NCBI GenBank assembly: GCA_963777355.1
Contig: CAVZQK010000032.1
Span: forward strand, 62,001-126,000
Length of the DNA: 64,000 nt
Reading direction: 5' to 3'
From: DATJHM01 sp963777355
GTDB taxonomy: Bacteria; Chloroflexota; Ktedonobacteria; Ktedonobacterales; Ktedonobacteraceae
A program made the translations under genes and the position numbers. Below, piece by piece: positions 1 to 11,569 of this stretch (its first letter is position 1; each line of letters opens with the position of its first letter). Under the pieces are notes generated by a model. That model saw only the letters and a program-made list of their open reading frames with translations. It did no database searches and had not been told where the DNA came from.

Positions 1-2
1 TC

Positions 3-398
3 ACGATTACCGTCAAAAACGAATTGCTGCAAGGTGGAGCCCAACCATCCTGGCCGCTTGAGATACATGAAGAATGCAGTACGCTCCGTGAAATTATTCG
101 CTGCCGCATCTATCAGGATGTCAGCGAATACCATGCTCGTAAGCGCGTTCGGGAACTCTGCCTTATTCCGCCTACAACCTGTCAGAGTCAGAGCGAGACA
201 GGAACGGAGGACCGGCCCCTGCTCGATTGGCAGAGACACTATAAGCAAGCCATCAAAGCCTTTGAGAAGAGAAGCTATATCGTGATCGTCGATAATAAAC
301 AGGTGACGCAACTCGACAGCCAGGTCCAGCTCACGTCGGAGAGCAGCGTCACCTTCTTCAAATCGTGCCGCTGGTGGGAGGTTGAAAACGATGATTGA
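3..398 (+). CDS. Beta-grasp/ubiquitin-like small protein, 3' part
   Basis: The 5' end lies outside the window; the frame is open from base 3. The visible part starts TITVKNELL and has a segment reading TLREIIRCRIYQDVSEY, then DWQRHYKQAIKAFE, then FVxVD-like IVIVDNKQVTQLD and VTFF. This is the strand/helix rhythm of small beta-grasp proteins that I remember beside DUF4132 genes and which end in PLVGG (recollection, not a search). As given, the frame ends at 398 with an unrelated tail. If one A is added to the AAA run at 360-362, the end becomes IVPLVGG with a stop at 383-385. A stop there lies 5 bases before the next ATG at 391, which fits an operon. So I infer a ubiquitin-like protein with a C-terminal Gly-Gly. 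Function unknown; a sulfur-carrier or conjugated-modifier role is conceivable. Confidence 0.5.
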   Translation, partial: TITVKNELLQGGAQPSWPLEIHEECSTLREIIRCRIYQDVSEYHARKRVRELCLIPPTTCQSQSETGTEDRPLLDWQRHYKQAIKAFEKRSYIVIVDNKQVTQLDSQVQLTSESSVTFFKSCRWWEVENDD

Positions 399-3300
399 TG
401 AGCAAGAACTGGAGGCGCTCCAACAGATCCTCACAGAGTACGGCAAAGCTTATTATAACAAGAAAGCCAGCGAACAGTGCCCGCGCATTATTGAAAAAAT
501 AGATGTTGCTCAATACAGCCACGTCATCCAGGCAATACTGAACGATATCCAAAAAGTGCTTTACAAGCATCGGCAGGAACCTAGCGGGATACGTTATGAT
601 AAAACGCTTTCAGCCGACCTCTCCCTCCTCAGTGTGCTCTGCGAACGAGGTGTGACATACCAGAGGGAAGATCTGCAAGCCACCCTATCCCTCGTTATCC
701 CATTTTTCCAATCGTTGTTCTTGATAGAATACCACCCCGAAGCTGCACAACTTCCGTTCTTGCGCTTGCTATGCAGCTTTGTACCAGCGTTGCAGCAGCA
801 AGAGCTTCTCGACCATTGTCGTAACGCATGCGAAACACTCTATGCCTCTGTGCATCTCTGGGGCAATCTTGAGCCATTCCACGAGTCCTATCATCTGCGA
901 CAACAGTTTGAAGAGCTGCTCTTCGCCGACAACGCGCCCGGTCTGATCTTCCAGTTGCGCAGATATACCAGAGAAGATGCCCCCGCTAGCGATGAGCAGG
1001 CAAAGGCATTGCGTGCCACGCTCCTGCAAGAGCAAGGCGAGCAGATTTACTACGCGCACGACCATCCCGCGTTCGAGTTGCTCAGACAAACCAGTCCAGA
1101 CATTAAAAAGATGATGATTCTTACCGCATTACAGGAAGGCCTCTCGCTGGCAGCGCTTCTAGAATACAGCAAGAGCCAGATAACGGCACTAGTTAGCGAC
1201 GAACGGATCATAGAAGCGCTCCTCACAGACGATCTGTTCTGGAAGGATGCAGAGCTCCAGAGCATTCTAAACTTCCTTGAGCAAGTTAGAGATCTTCCCA
1301 GGCCAAACAGCGCCGTTATGGCCCTGCTCCAGTATGCGCTCTCTATTCTCAAAGCATCCGGCAAGTCTTTCTATAACCAGAATGAGCTGCTGGCCTTCGA
1401 CGAGCAGCTAACACAGATCGCACTGAATTACGGTAATGATGACCTCTACAAATTACGCCAGTTCCTCGCTGATATGCTCTCCGATGGTGGTGCACGTGGA
1501 CTCGCTGTGTGGCTTCATACCTATCAAGAAAACGGGCAGGAGTCAGATGAAGAGCAGGCAAATGCGCTCCTTGACGCCTATCGACATGAATTTGGAGATT
1601 TCACGCCGCCCCTGAACCATCCTTTGCTGCAACTGATGGAACACACCCTCAGCGCGTCTTTAAAGGCACGTGTCATCAGCGCACTTATTCAAAGCAGAAG
1701 CGTGGCTACACGAGACATAAACCTCGCCATGCTCCTCTCCTCTGCACCTCTCGCCTGTAGCAAAGAAGAAGTTCGCGCTCTCCTGCAAAGCTGCGTGATG
1801 TTTTATAGCAATCAGGATCTACGCAATCTGCACAGCTACCCCCGCCGTCCGAGTGATCTTGAACAACGCCGTTTCCTGCAATGGGGAATAAGCATCGCGG
1901 CAGCCCTGCGTGCTATCGCACCCTGCCTTAAACAGCCTGATATCTCCGCTGCTGTTCAGAAAGAGTTACGCACGCTCTACAGGTGGTCGCAGGAAGCAGA
2001 TTACACAGGTTACTTTGTGACTGGAACCAGAGAAACATACGCGTTGCGCCTGCTGATCGCGGACCTCTGCTACGCCGGAAATCCTCCTGGCCTTGCGTCT
2101 CTGCTGCGTGCTGATGCCGAAAAGGCTGCTCCTTCTGGAGGAGAGCACGCGCGTGCCGTCCTTGCCGCCTATCATCAGGAGTTGAGAAACACCGACCACT
2201 ATCAGTCGTATGTGCTTGAACTTATTAGCCAGCAAGCAAGCGAACACCTCAAAGCCCATCTGGTCAAGGAAGTATTGCAAGATGCCTATGCAGCCACGCT
2301 GGATGAGCCATATTATAATCGCTACTCCGGGCGCTATATGCAAAATGTTCATCTTATTCAGGCCATCTTTACAGAAGACCTGCCCTATAGCAACGAGGAT
2401 ATCTATGATATTCTGGTAGGCCTCGCAAACCTGTTCAAGCAAGCAGAGGAGAGATACCGTCAAGAATTTCAATACGGCTCACAAAACATATCGCTGTTTC
2501 ACCTGTTTAAGACATTCATCCCTTTGCTCAAGCCTTCAGAGTTAGAGCGTCTCTATCAGGAAGAGCTGATGCTTCTCTATGAGCATCTAGCGCATTTCGA
2601 GTGGTATAACCTACAGCAAGACGAAAACCAACTGCGTCTCCTGATCCGCGGTCTCCTCTTCCCCCAGAGTGCAGGCCCATTGCGAGATTTCCTCCAGGAT
2701 AGTACCTTGCACTTTACTGCCGATGACGAGATCCGCACATTGCTAGCAGCATATCATGAGGAGATTGGAGCAGGCGCACCGCATCGAGATTTTGAAGAGT
2801 ATACGCTCCTGCTTCAGCAGCGGCTCAGCCAGCAGAGCATTGTGCGGCTCCTGATCCTGAGCGCGGAGGAGATACATAGTATCCAGCCCGGCCCTGAACC
2901 CGCAGCGTGGAACGGCGACGCCTACCAGGTAAAGCAGAATCTCCTTCTCATCGATACCTTTTTCAGCAAAAAACTGCCCTTTACTCCACAAGACTTTCAT
3001 ATACTCCTGCATAGCCTTCAGGGGACATCTAGCGCAGTCTTTACCCTTACCCGATACGTGAAAGAACTGGAACCGTGGTTGCGGCAGCCAGATGTACTGG
3101 CGCAGTGTCGCGCTGAGATCGAGTGGTTATTGGACCGGACGAAAAATGCTAACTCCAATGCAGAGGTCCGTCGCTTCCATCTTTTGCTTCGCGATCTGCT
3201 CTCCGGGCGTCAGCAACAATTCAGCTATCCTCTGCTGCCCGATAGCTGGGGCACCTCCATTCTCGACGAACTCACGGGACTCCCCCCGGAGCAGCGCGAT

Positions 3301-5122
3301 CCCTGGCTCGCCATCCTGAATTTGTGCGCCGAAGCGAAGGGAACTACCCCCACAGACGTATGGCTGAAGCAGGCGCGTCTTCTCATAGAGGTCATGGGAA
3401 CGGAGCAGCTTACCTCTACATTACAGCGCTGGATCGACCTTTTCAGCACCCAGAGGGACGGCCATATGGATGGCGACAACTCTGACATCTTGCGTGGGCT
3501 GATCTGGCTCTGCCGCGGGAATAGCAATCGTGGTCTGGCTGCTACCCTGGCGGATGCCGCCATTGAAGGATATCGTAAGCTCCCCAAAGAAGGACCGCGC
3601 TGTCCCAAAGTGGGTGACGCGGGCGTCTTCACTCTCGCCACCATGCCTGGCAAGGACGCGATCAGCCAGTTGGAGCGCGTCCGCAGAAATGTCAAACAGC
3701 CTTCATTCCAGGAGAAAATCGGCAAGACCCTGGATGCGGTTGCCCGACGAGAGAAGATGAGCCGCGAGGATATGGAAGAATTGATGCTTCCGACCTTTGA
3801 CCTGCAAGATGGTCAAATTCAGATCGCGGTTGGCGAATGGACAGCACAGATCAGAGCAGGAGGAAGGAAAGTAGAGCCATACTGGCTTGATGCCAGCGGC
3901 CAGCCACATGCCACACTCCCTGCCAAATTCAAGCGTGAGCATAAAGAAGAGATCAAGACCATCAAACGCCTGGCGGACGATATGGAGCATCTCATCAGTT
4001 CGCAAGCGCAACAGGCTGGAGCGCATGTACCTGAACGAGCGGCACTGGTCGCTGGAGGACTGGCGCGAGCGTTACCTGGAGCATCCTTTGCTCAGCGTGC
4101 TGGCCCGGCGGCTCATCTGGCAGATCAGTTTTGGTGAGCACATCTGGCGCGTCATCTGGCAACAAGGGCAGTTGGTCAACGCGCAGGGTCAGCCTTGTGA
4201 GTTGCCTGCACAGAGCGAAGTCATACTCTGGCATCCCCTCATGGGTGAACCGCAGGAGGCACAGCGCTGGCAGTTGTGGCTGGAGGAGCAACAGATCACG
4301 CAGCCCTTCAAACAGGCACACCGTGAAATCTATCCCATCACCGACGCGGAGCTGGCTACACGTTACTACTCACGCCGTTTCGCAGACCACTTTATCCGGC
4401 AACACCAGCTCAATGCCCTGGCCCGCGCTCGCGACTGGCACTTCTCCTTGCATAGCAATTTTTCCGGGTCTATCCAGGATGATCCGGCTTATATAGATAT
4501 CTCATCGGTGGGAGTGCGCGTTGAATTTACACTCAGCGCTCCTGACCACGAGCAGGAGATTCATCGCTACCTTTTGACTGGACAGGTACGATTTCAGCCT
4601 ATCGCCAGCACTTTTTACAGTCAGCAGTTCAGGCCACTGGAAGAGATTCCTGCTCTGATCTTCTCTGAGGTGATGCGCGACATTGATCTCTTTGTGAGTG
4701 TGACCAGCGGGGGCACCGATCTTTACAACCATGATCCAGAGCACTTAATAGCAGACTACTGGCGGTTCTATAATCAGGAGGCGCATTCCCTGCACATTGG
4801 AGAAAGAAGACAGATCCTGGAACGATTGCTGCCGCGCCTGGCAATTAGCGAGCGCTGTTCACTGGAAGAACGCTTCCTCATCGTGCGCGGTGATTTGCGT
4901 ACCTATCGTATCCATCTGCTTTCCGGCAACATTTTCATGGAACCGGGGGATCAATATCTGTGTATCGTCTTTGATGTGCAGATGCATGAGAGGGAGGAAG
5001 AGCGCTTCTTTCTGCCTTTCGAGGGCGATCCCTTGCTTTCGCTCATTCTCTCCAAGGCATTCTTGCTAGCGGAGGATAGCAAAATCAAAGATCCATTTAT
5101 CCTCAACCAGATCCACAGGTGA
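391..5122 (+). pseudogene. DUF4132 giant protein, one frame change
   Basis: A protein of about 1,577 residues after frame repair. The ATG at 391 is preceded by GGTGGGAGG at suitable spacing. The first 1,000 residues are leucine-rich helical repeats with no motif I can name. The C-terminal third carries the DUF4132 pattern: a GNSNRGLAATLAD-type segment, LPTFDLQDGQIQIAVG, then HPLLSVLARRLIW, ILWHPLM and ITQPFKQAHREIYP. The first frame runs to 4137 and the matching continuation is in the +1 frame to 5122. The switch must fall near 4005-4025, because residues RLERMYLNERHW continue the family pattern in the second frame. DUF4132 is found in the E. coli YehI/MolR neighbourhood with AAA+ and VWA proteins; its biochemical role is unknown. 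An ATG at 4025 could in principle start a separate 366-residue protein, but its ribosome-binding site is poor. Confidence 0.72.
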
Positions 5123-5542
5123 CAACGCCCTCCCATTTTCGCCGTTTCCAGTTGCAGAGCTATGCGTCTGGAGCGGCGAACCCCATTGGCTCACTACGAT
5201 CCCCTGACGTTTAATAAAAAGTGTCATCTTCGGTGTCACACTTCCTCACCTGCTCGCTGTCATACATGGTGGGCATGGTGGTTTTCCAGGCAGAACAATT
5301 TAAACGACACCGAGCAGTATCAAAAATACAACACCGAATTTTGTAATTCATATGCAAGATATCCTCGAATCCTGGAAACAGTATTAGAAAATACATTCTT
5401 AGTAGAGCAATTTTCTCTTTTTTAAATATGTTTGACACTGAAAGAGAGAGCATGTTAAGCTGTAAATTGAAATATAGATTTAGCTAACAGATTGGATATA
5501 AGGAAGAAAGGGACGCATTATAGGACTAAGAGGAGGGAAGCG
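5123..5542. other. Intergenic, no gene seen
   Basis: An AT-rich spacer between the DUF4132 gene and the LuxR-type regulator. The short open frames here show no family pattern and lack good ribosome-binding sites. AGGAGGG at 5531-5537 serves the next gene. I see no strong terminator after 5122. Confidence 0.5.
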
Positions 5543-8500
5543 ATGGAAGAAACAACTGCTCTACCTATGAGTGTACCTTGCCTGGTTGGTCGAACAAGTC
5601 AGCTTACAACTTTGCAGTTGCTTGCCGAGCAGGCAAAATGTGGCAAAGGGCATCTTGTCTTAATCAGTGGTGAAGCAGGTATCGGAAAATCACGTCTGGT
5701 GGCTGAGGGAAAAACGTCCATCACAAGGCAAGGGTTTCTGCTGCTGCAAGGAAACTGCTTTCCGCCAGATCTGACCTATCCCTACGCAGCTCTGCTCGAC
5801 CTCTTACGTACTCTCTTTGCCTCGCATCCGCCAAAACCCCTTGCAGACGAGTTGGAGCGTTTAGCTTACGATCTCTTCCCTTTGCTGCCTGAACTTGTCC
5901 CTGCGCAGATAAATCCGCCGCTATCCCTCGAACCAGAACAAGAGAAACGCCGCCTCTTCGCAGTATTAGCGAACTTTTTCCTCCACCTGGCAGAGTCATC
6001 TCCGCTCCTTCTTATTATAGAAGACATCCATTGGAGCGATAGCACGAGCCTGGACTTTCTTCACCAGCTCGCGCGATATACAACCTCTCATTCTCTGCTC
6101 CTACTGATCACCTACCGCGAAGACGAAATGCGTGCAGAGTCGAATAGTTGGCTCGCTCAACTCACCCGTGAACGTCTCGGCGAGACGCTCCATCTTACAC
6201 CACTTTCGCGTAACGATATTGACCTGATGCTCACTGCCCTCTTCGATCAGCGCCATACAGCGTTCGACATGCGCCGCTTTCTGCATGGAGAACTACTGGA
6301 TACCCTCTACATCCTGACGGAGGGCAACCCCTTTTTCGTCGAAGAAACACTGAGTGCTATGATTGCCGCTGGCGATATTTTCTACTCCCAGGGTTATTGG
6401 AATCGTCGATCTCTGCCTATCGCACGCATCCCACATAGTGCTCAGGATGCGGTACGCCAGCGAACAGATCATCTGGGAGATGCGGCCAAACAGATCTTAA
6501 CCCTTGCGGCTGTTGCCGGGCGACAATTTGATTTTGCCCTCCTTCAGCATCTCACCAGCTATGATGAGGAGCAATTACTATCCATCATGAAAGAATTGGT
6601 GCTTGCTCAACTCGTTGTCGAAATATTCCCTGATCAGTTCGCATTTCGGCATGCTTTAACCGAGAAGCCATCTACACTCAGCTTCTGACTCGTGAGCGCA
6701 CTAACATGCATCGTAGGATTGCCGAGACCGTAGAGCAAGTTCACTCTATGACGCTTAATGCACATCTGGAGGATCTGGCCAATCATTTTTATAAGGGAGG
6801 ACGCTGGCAGAAAGCCCTGGACTACGCACAACAGGCCGGGCAGAAAGCATTACGGTTGTACTCACACCGTGCCGCTATCGACTATTTCACCTGGGCACTG
6901 GAGGCGGCGCGTCATCTCGCCCTTCCTCTTCCTCCTGCATCTTATCATGCACGCGGGCAAGCTTATGAAACGCTTGGCGAGTTTGAACTTGCACAACATG
7001 ATTACACACAGGGATTGGATGCTGCCTGTATGTTGCATGATCGAGTGGCAGAATGGCAAAGTGCGATTGACCTGGGTTTTCTGTGGGCAGGACGCGATTA
7101 TACCCAGGCAGAACCCTGGTTTCGCCGGGCACTCGATCTATCACAGGCACTTGGTGACTCAGCCCTTCAAGCACACAGCCTCAATCGCATCGGGAACTGG
7201 TATTTAAATGTGGAGCAACCGTATAATGCGCTACGCTACCATCAAGCGGCACTGACTATTTTCCAGGAAATCCAGGATGCACGCGGAATCGCCGAGACAC
7301 TGGATCTGCTGGGTATGACAAGCTATCTTGGCGGTGATCTGATCGGAGGCACAGCTTATTATCAGCAAGCAATCGTACTCTTCAGCCAATTAAGTGATCA
7401 GCAAGGACTGACCTCAAGCCTGGCCACGGGAACGCTACGTGGTCCAACATTTCAAACGGATACAATGGTCTCAACAGCGGATCTGGCCGAAGTATGCCTG
7501 GATGCTGAGAAGGCGGTCAGGATAGCGCGTGAGATTGGCCAACGCTCAGCCGAAGCCTATGCGCTCTTCCAGCTGGCGCTGTGCGTGGGGTCTCAGGGAG
7601 TATACGAGCAGGCATTGGTAGCGGCGAAGCAGAGCTTAGATATCGCAGAAGAGATCGAGCATCGCCAGTGGCAAACAGCGGCCCATACTATTCTGGGCGG
7701 AATATATGCCAGTCTGCTGGCATTTCCACAAGCGCGTGAACACTTTGAGCAAGCGCTGGCACTGGCGCACGAGAGCGGTTCTTTATTCTGGACACGTATG
7801 GCCACAGGGTATCTGGCGTCCGTAACTATTCTACTACACAGCAATGCCCAGGCGGAAGAGGTCCTTCACGTAGCACTCAGTTCCGACACGCCAGCACAAA
7901 CGATGGCTCAACGCATGATCTGGTGTGCAACGGCGGAACTCGCACTCGCGCAGGGAGATCCAACCCGCGCTTTAGCAATCATTACGCAGCTAAGCAAATC
8001 TGGAGCAAAGGGAACTGAAGGACAAAATAGTCTGCGTCTCTCGAAACTGCGCGGTGATGCACTGGTAGCGTTGCAGAGGACAAAGGAAGCCGAAGCTGTA
8101 TTCAAGGCGGCACATGAACTTGCAATCAGCCAGGGAGTTAGACCAATGCATTGGCGACTGTGTGTCGCTCTTGGTCATCTCTATCAAATCCAGCACAGAG
8201 CTGCTGAGGCTGAGCAGATGTTTGAGACCGCGCGGGCGCTGATTGCAGAACTCGCTGCACCTATCGCTGATACCCCATTACGGGACAATTTCCTGCATCT
8301 GGCGACTGCAATGATACCTCATCATATCCCTCTACACCACCCGCACCACCGTAGCGTGAAGCAGGCATTTGGAGGGCTGACCGAACGTGAACGCGAAGTG
8401 GCCGTCCTGATCGCACAAGGACAATCAAATCAGATGATTGCAAATACACTGGTTGTCACCAGGCGAACCATCGAGACACATATTGGCAATATTATGTTCA

Positions 8501-8582
8501 AGCTAGGATATCCTCCCGTACCCAGATTGCCGTATGGGCTGTCGAAACAGGACTGACTCACCGGACCGAACAGGATCATTAA
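5543..8582 (+). pseudogene. AAA-ATPase/TPR LuxR-family regulator, two frame changes
   Basis: A MalT/LAL-type transcription regulator of about 1,010 residues once repaired. ATG 5543 follows AGGAGGG. The N-terminal STAND-type ATPase has Walker A GEAGIGKSRL (about residue 43) and Walker B LLLIIEDIHWSD (about 155). The middle is a long series of TPR-like repeats (6,750-8,300). The C-terminus has a LuxR HTH, LTEREREVAVLIAQGQSNQM, then TRRTIETHIGNIMFKLGY. Two breaks are visible. Near 6663 the protein ends HALTEKPS as given, but the -1 frame gives HALTREAIYTQLLTRER and runs on. Near 8510 the HTH end reads PPVPRLP as given, but the neighbouring frame gives SSRTQIAVWAVETGL, the normal end of a LuxR domain, with a stop at 8580-8582. 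Both need one missing base. It probably senses a ligand through the ATPase/TPR part and activates nearby or distant promoters. Confidence 0.8.
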
Positions 8583-8764
8583 CTCCTCTTCTTCTCCGTA
8601 TACATCCTGCCAGATATCTACGTGTATGCACGCACAACTTCTCCGTATTTACCACGATGGTTTCGCGTCGCAATCCAACTACAATGAGAGAGTCAGCCAG
8701 GGAGCTGTTCTGCTGCTGACGATCTCCTTCAAGTCACGATGAAAGAAAGAAAAGAGGAACGAGC

Positions 8765-9118
8765 ATGGTAACGATGCAAACCAAGAGCCTGAACAAACCT
8801 GATGAGGTCAGAACACTGCCCAGTACCAGCATTGAAGTGATCACCTTTGGCGATCTCTCGCTTATGAAATTGACGTTGGCGCCAGGATGGAGATGGTCGG
8901 AACATGTGAAACCGACAGCCCATACTGCCAGTTGCCAGGTGCCACATTTCAACTATGGTCTCTCTGGTCGCCTGCATATACGCATGGATGACGGGACAGA
9001 GAGCGAGATAGGACCGGGTGATGCGCAACTTCTCCCTCCTGGACACGATGCATGGGTTGTTGGGAATGAACCCTATATTGGCCTTGATTTTCAAGGTGGC
9101 CAGATCTACGGTAAGTAG
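8765..9118 (+). CDS. Small cupin protein
   Basis: A 117-residue single-domain cupin. The ATG follows AGAGGAACGAGC. The beta-barrel metal motif is partly visible: PGWRWSEHVKP is the first-motif region and GPGDAQLLPPGHDAWV the second, with the preceding HFNYGLSGRLHI strand. The family binds a metal or small ligand and is often an isomerase, dioxygenase or regulator domain; nothing here picks one. It lies about 180 bases after the LuxR gene on the same strand, and a hairpin follows it, so it may be a single-gene unit or the first gene of a run with the PIG-L gene. Confidence 0.72.
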   Translation: MVTMQTKSLNKPDEVRTLPSTSIEVITFGDLSLMKLTLAPGWRWSEHVKPTAHTASCQVPHFNYGLSGRLHIRMDDGTESEIGPGDAQLLPPGHDAWVVGNEPYIGLDFQGGQIYGK

Positions 9119-9128
9119 GTATCTATTT

Positions 9129-9157
9129 GAGAGGAGAAGGCGAGATCTTCTCCTCTC
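9129..9157 (+). terminator. Perfect 11-bp hairpin after the cupin gene
   Basis: GAGAGGAGAAG at 9129-9139 pairs with CTTCTCCTCTC at 9147-9157 around a 7-base loop. It lies just after the cupin stop. No T-run follows, so it may be an attenuating or mRNA-stabilising stem rather than a full intrinsic terminator. Confidence 0.45.
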
Positions 9158-9208
9158 ATCCGCAAAACACGATCTCACTCATATAAGACAAAGAGGAGAG
9201 CGATACAC

Positions 9209-10018
9209 ATGGCAGAAACATTGAGACTCATGGCGATTCTGGCTCATCCTGACGACGAATCGCTGGGAAACGGTGGTATCCTGGCGAAATATGCCGCTGA
9301 AGGCATCAAAACATCTCTCGTGACCGCTACACGAGGTGAGCGTGGCTGGCTCGGTGAGGCACAAGATTACCCCGGTGCTGAAACTTTCGGGAAGATACGT
9401 GAAAGCGAACTGCTAGATGCTGCGGAAGTACTCGATATTCGTTACGTAGATTTTCTCAATTATATGGATGGAGATCTGGATCAGGCACACCCGGTAGAAG
9501 CCATTGCACAGATCGTTGGGCATTTACGCCATGTTAGACCCGACGTGGTCGTTACCTTTGGACCATATGGAGGATATGGACATCCTGACCATATTGCCAT
9601 TTCCCAGTTCACTACCGCCGCAATTGTCGAGGCCGCTAATCCTGATTCTGTGTACTATCGTGACCTGCCTCCTCACAGCGTCTCCAAACTATACTATATG
9701 GCCGAGAGTGCGGAGGTATTCGCTATCTATCAGGCTGTCTTTGGCGAGCTGATAATGAATATAGATGGTGTACACCGTGGTATAGTCACCTGGCCCAACT
9801 GGTCAATCTCGGCGTGCATCGACACATGGGATTACTGGCACACTATTGCCCACGCCATCTCCTGTCATCGAACCCAGACACCCGCCTATCACGTACTCGA
9901 ACAGCTTACGGAGCAACAGCGCAAAACATTGTGGGGAACGCAGAGCTATTATCGTGTCTTTAGTCTTGTTAATGGCGGAAGACAGGTAGAAACAGACCTC
10001 TTTGCAGGCTTGAGATAG
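9209..10018 (+). CDS. PIG-L/LmbE family deacetylase
   Basis: A 269-residue cytosolic zinc deacetylase of the PIG-L fold. The ATG follows AAAGAGGAGAGCG. The N-terminal motif LAHPDDESLGNGG holds the His-Pro-Asp-Asp zinc and base residues, and GYGHPDHIAI supplies the third ligand. Length and motif spacing fit the MshB/BshB/LmbE-like group that removes acetyl from N-acetylglucosamine-type conjugates. The actual substrate cannot be read from sequence; a thiol-cofactor or sugar conjugate is the usual possibility. Its neighbours (cupin, DinB-like protein, alpha/beta hydrolase) suggest a small detoxification or thiol-related group, but this is inference. Confidence 0.88.
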   Translation: MAETLRLMAILAHPDDESLGNGGILAKYAAEGIKTSLVTATRGERGWLGEAQDYPGAETFGKIRESELLDAAEVLDIRYVDFLNYMDGDLDQAHPVEAIAQIVGHLRHVRPDVVVTFGPYGGYGHPDHIAISQFTTAAIVEAANPDSVYYRDLPPHSVSKLYYMAESAEVFAIYQAVFGELIMNIDGVHRGIVTWPNWSISACIDTWDYWHTIAHAISCHRTQTPAYHVLEQLTEQQRKTLWGTQSYYRVFSLVNGGRQVETDLFAGLR

Positions 10019-10069
10019 CAGACTGCAACTTGCTCTTACGAACGTCACATCAGAGGAAAGGATCATTCC

Positions 10070-10550
10070 ATGAATGCAACCGACATCGTGAAATATGGAC
10101 AATTGCCCGTTCTCCAGGCAATCAATGGCTTCCCAGAAATGGCATGGGAAACATCAGGGGCGTGCGGTATCTGGTCAGTCAAGGACATTATTGCCCATCT
10201 GGCGTCTTACGAACAAGTCCTTGTTGATGTACTTGGCACCTTTACCACAGAAGGACGCCGCTACCCCTACTCTGGATACATTCATCGCACAGGGTAACCA
10301 ATTTAATACTCTTGAAGTGAGTAGGCGGAAAGCGAAGACGATACAAGAGGTTCTGGCAGAATTTAATGACGCACATAGCCAGGTAATATCGCTCATGACG
10401 AAGATATCCCCGGAAATGTTGCGCAAAGATGGCACATTACCCTGGTACGGAATGGAATATGCCCTGGATGATGTCCTTGTCTACATGTATTATGGGCACA
10501 AACGCGAACACAGCGCTCAGATCGCTGCCTTTCGCGACCAGATGAGATAA
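10070..10550 (+). pseudogene. ClbS/DinB-like four-helix protein, one frame change
   Basis: The ATG at 10070 follows GAGGAAAGGATC. The first frame gives GIWSVKDIIAHLASYE, the N-terminal helix signature of ClbS/DfsB/DinB-fold proteins, then ends at 10297. The continuation TLDTFIAQGNQFN to a stop at 10550 is in the +1 frame; the switch falls near 10255-10275. Repaired length is about 160 residues. ClbS hydrolyses colibactin, but most members are of unknown function. A paralogue with the same GIWSVKD motif lies at 28364-28861. Confidence 0.7.
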
Positions 10551-10716
10551 AAACCGCTAGATCATACCACGTTACAACTGCAAATACATCCATTAGCCAT
10601 AACCGCTGATACATCTGATCTTTTGCTGACTTCGGCAAAAAGAAGGAGAGAAATGATAAGATAAATTAGGATCTCAAGAAGTCTGAGCTGCATCACTCTA
10701 TCTGGAGGATTTTTGT

Positions 10717-11547
10717 ATGATTTACCAAACAATAAAGTTGTGGGGGAAAAATAGGTACCAGGGGCAAGATCGAACCGATTTTCAGCCGACGCTGGTAACC
10801 TATGTGCTGGCAGGGACAAAGATAAGAGGAGCAGTACTTATCTGTCCAGGTGGTGGATATGCGTTGACTTCGCCGAGAGAGGCTGAGGCAGTTGCTTTAC
10901 AGTTTAATGCAGCAGGCTATCATGCCTTCGTTTTGTATTACAGCGTTGCCCCGAACAGGCATCCCCAACCATTGCGGGATGTGGCACGAGCAATCAATAT
11001 TATACGCAGCGAGTCGGATGTCTGGCAGATAGATCCACAAAAGATTGCCGTGTGTGGATTTTCTGCGGGCGGCCATCTGGCTGCAAGCCTGGCAGTCCAC
11101 TGGAACAAAAAATATCTTAGCGAGGTAGCAGGCATAGAAACGGCGTTGAATCGGCCCAACGCGCTCATTCTCTGCTACGCGGTCCTCTCCGGCGGCAAGT
11201 TTGCGCATAGAGGATCATTTGATAATTTGCTGGGTAGCGAGGCCGATCCGGAATCGGTGCATGAGATGTCCCTGGAACTCCAGGTCACACCTAATACACC
11301 ACCGACGTTTCTCTGGCACACATACGATGATACTGCGGTCCCTGTAGAAAACTCGCTCTTATTTGCACAGGCACTACGCGAGCAAAAAGTACCCTTCGAG
11401 CTGCATATCTATCCCACAGGCCCACATGGGCTCTCGTTAGCCACTAAAGAGACGGACGATGGTGGCAAAGATATCGCGCATGTCAGCACATGGATGAAGC
11501 TATGTACAGAATGGTTAGAACAGATTTTTGAGAGTGTTCCAGGTTGA
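10717..11547 (+). CDS. Alpha/beta hydrolase, esterase/acetyl-xylan type
   Basis: A 276-residue cytosolic serine hydrolase. The ATG follows CTGGAGGATTTTT. The oxyanion region is LICPGGGYALTSPRE, the nucleophile elbow is CGFSAGGHLAASLA (Ser in GFSAG), the acid is in HTYDDTAVPVENS and the catalytic His in YPTGPHGLSLA. The order and spacing match the dienelactone hydrolase/acetyl-xylan esterase-like family, whose members remove acetyl or small acyl groups. No signal peptide. It converges with the FHA gene on the other strand with only a 22-base gap. Confidence 0.85.
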   Translation: MIYQTIKLWGKNRYQGQDRTDFQPTLVTYVLAGTKIRGAVLICPGGGYALTSPREAEAVALQFNAAGYHAFVLYYSVAPNRHPQPLRDVARAINIIRSESDVWQIDPQKIAVCGFSAGGHLAASLAVHWNKKYLSEVAGIETALNRPNALILCYAVLSGGKFAHRGSFDNLLGSEADPESVHEMSLELQVTPNTPPTFLWHTYDDTAVPVENSLLFAQALREQKVPFELHIYPTGPHGLSLATKETDDGGKDIAHVSTWMKLCTEWLEQIFESVPG

Positions 11548-11569
11548 AGATAATAAAACAAGAGTGGCT

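Noticed and set aside
5162..5425. A short frame between DUF4132 and LuxR genes
   Set aside because: No ribosome-binding site, no family pattern and unlike codon use.
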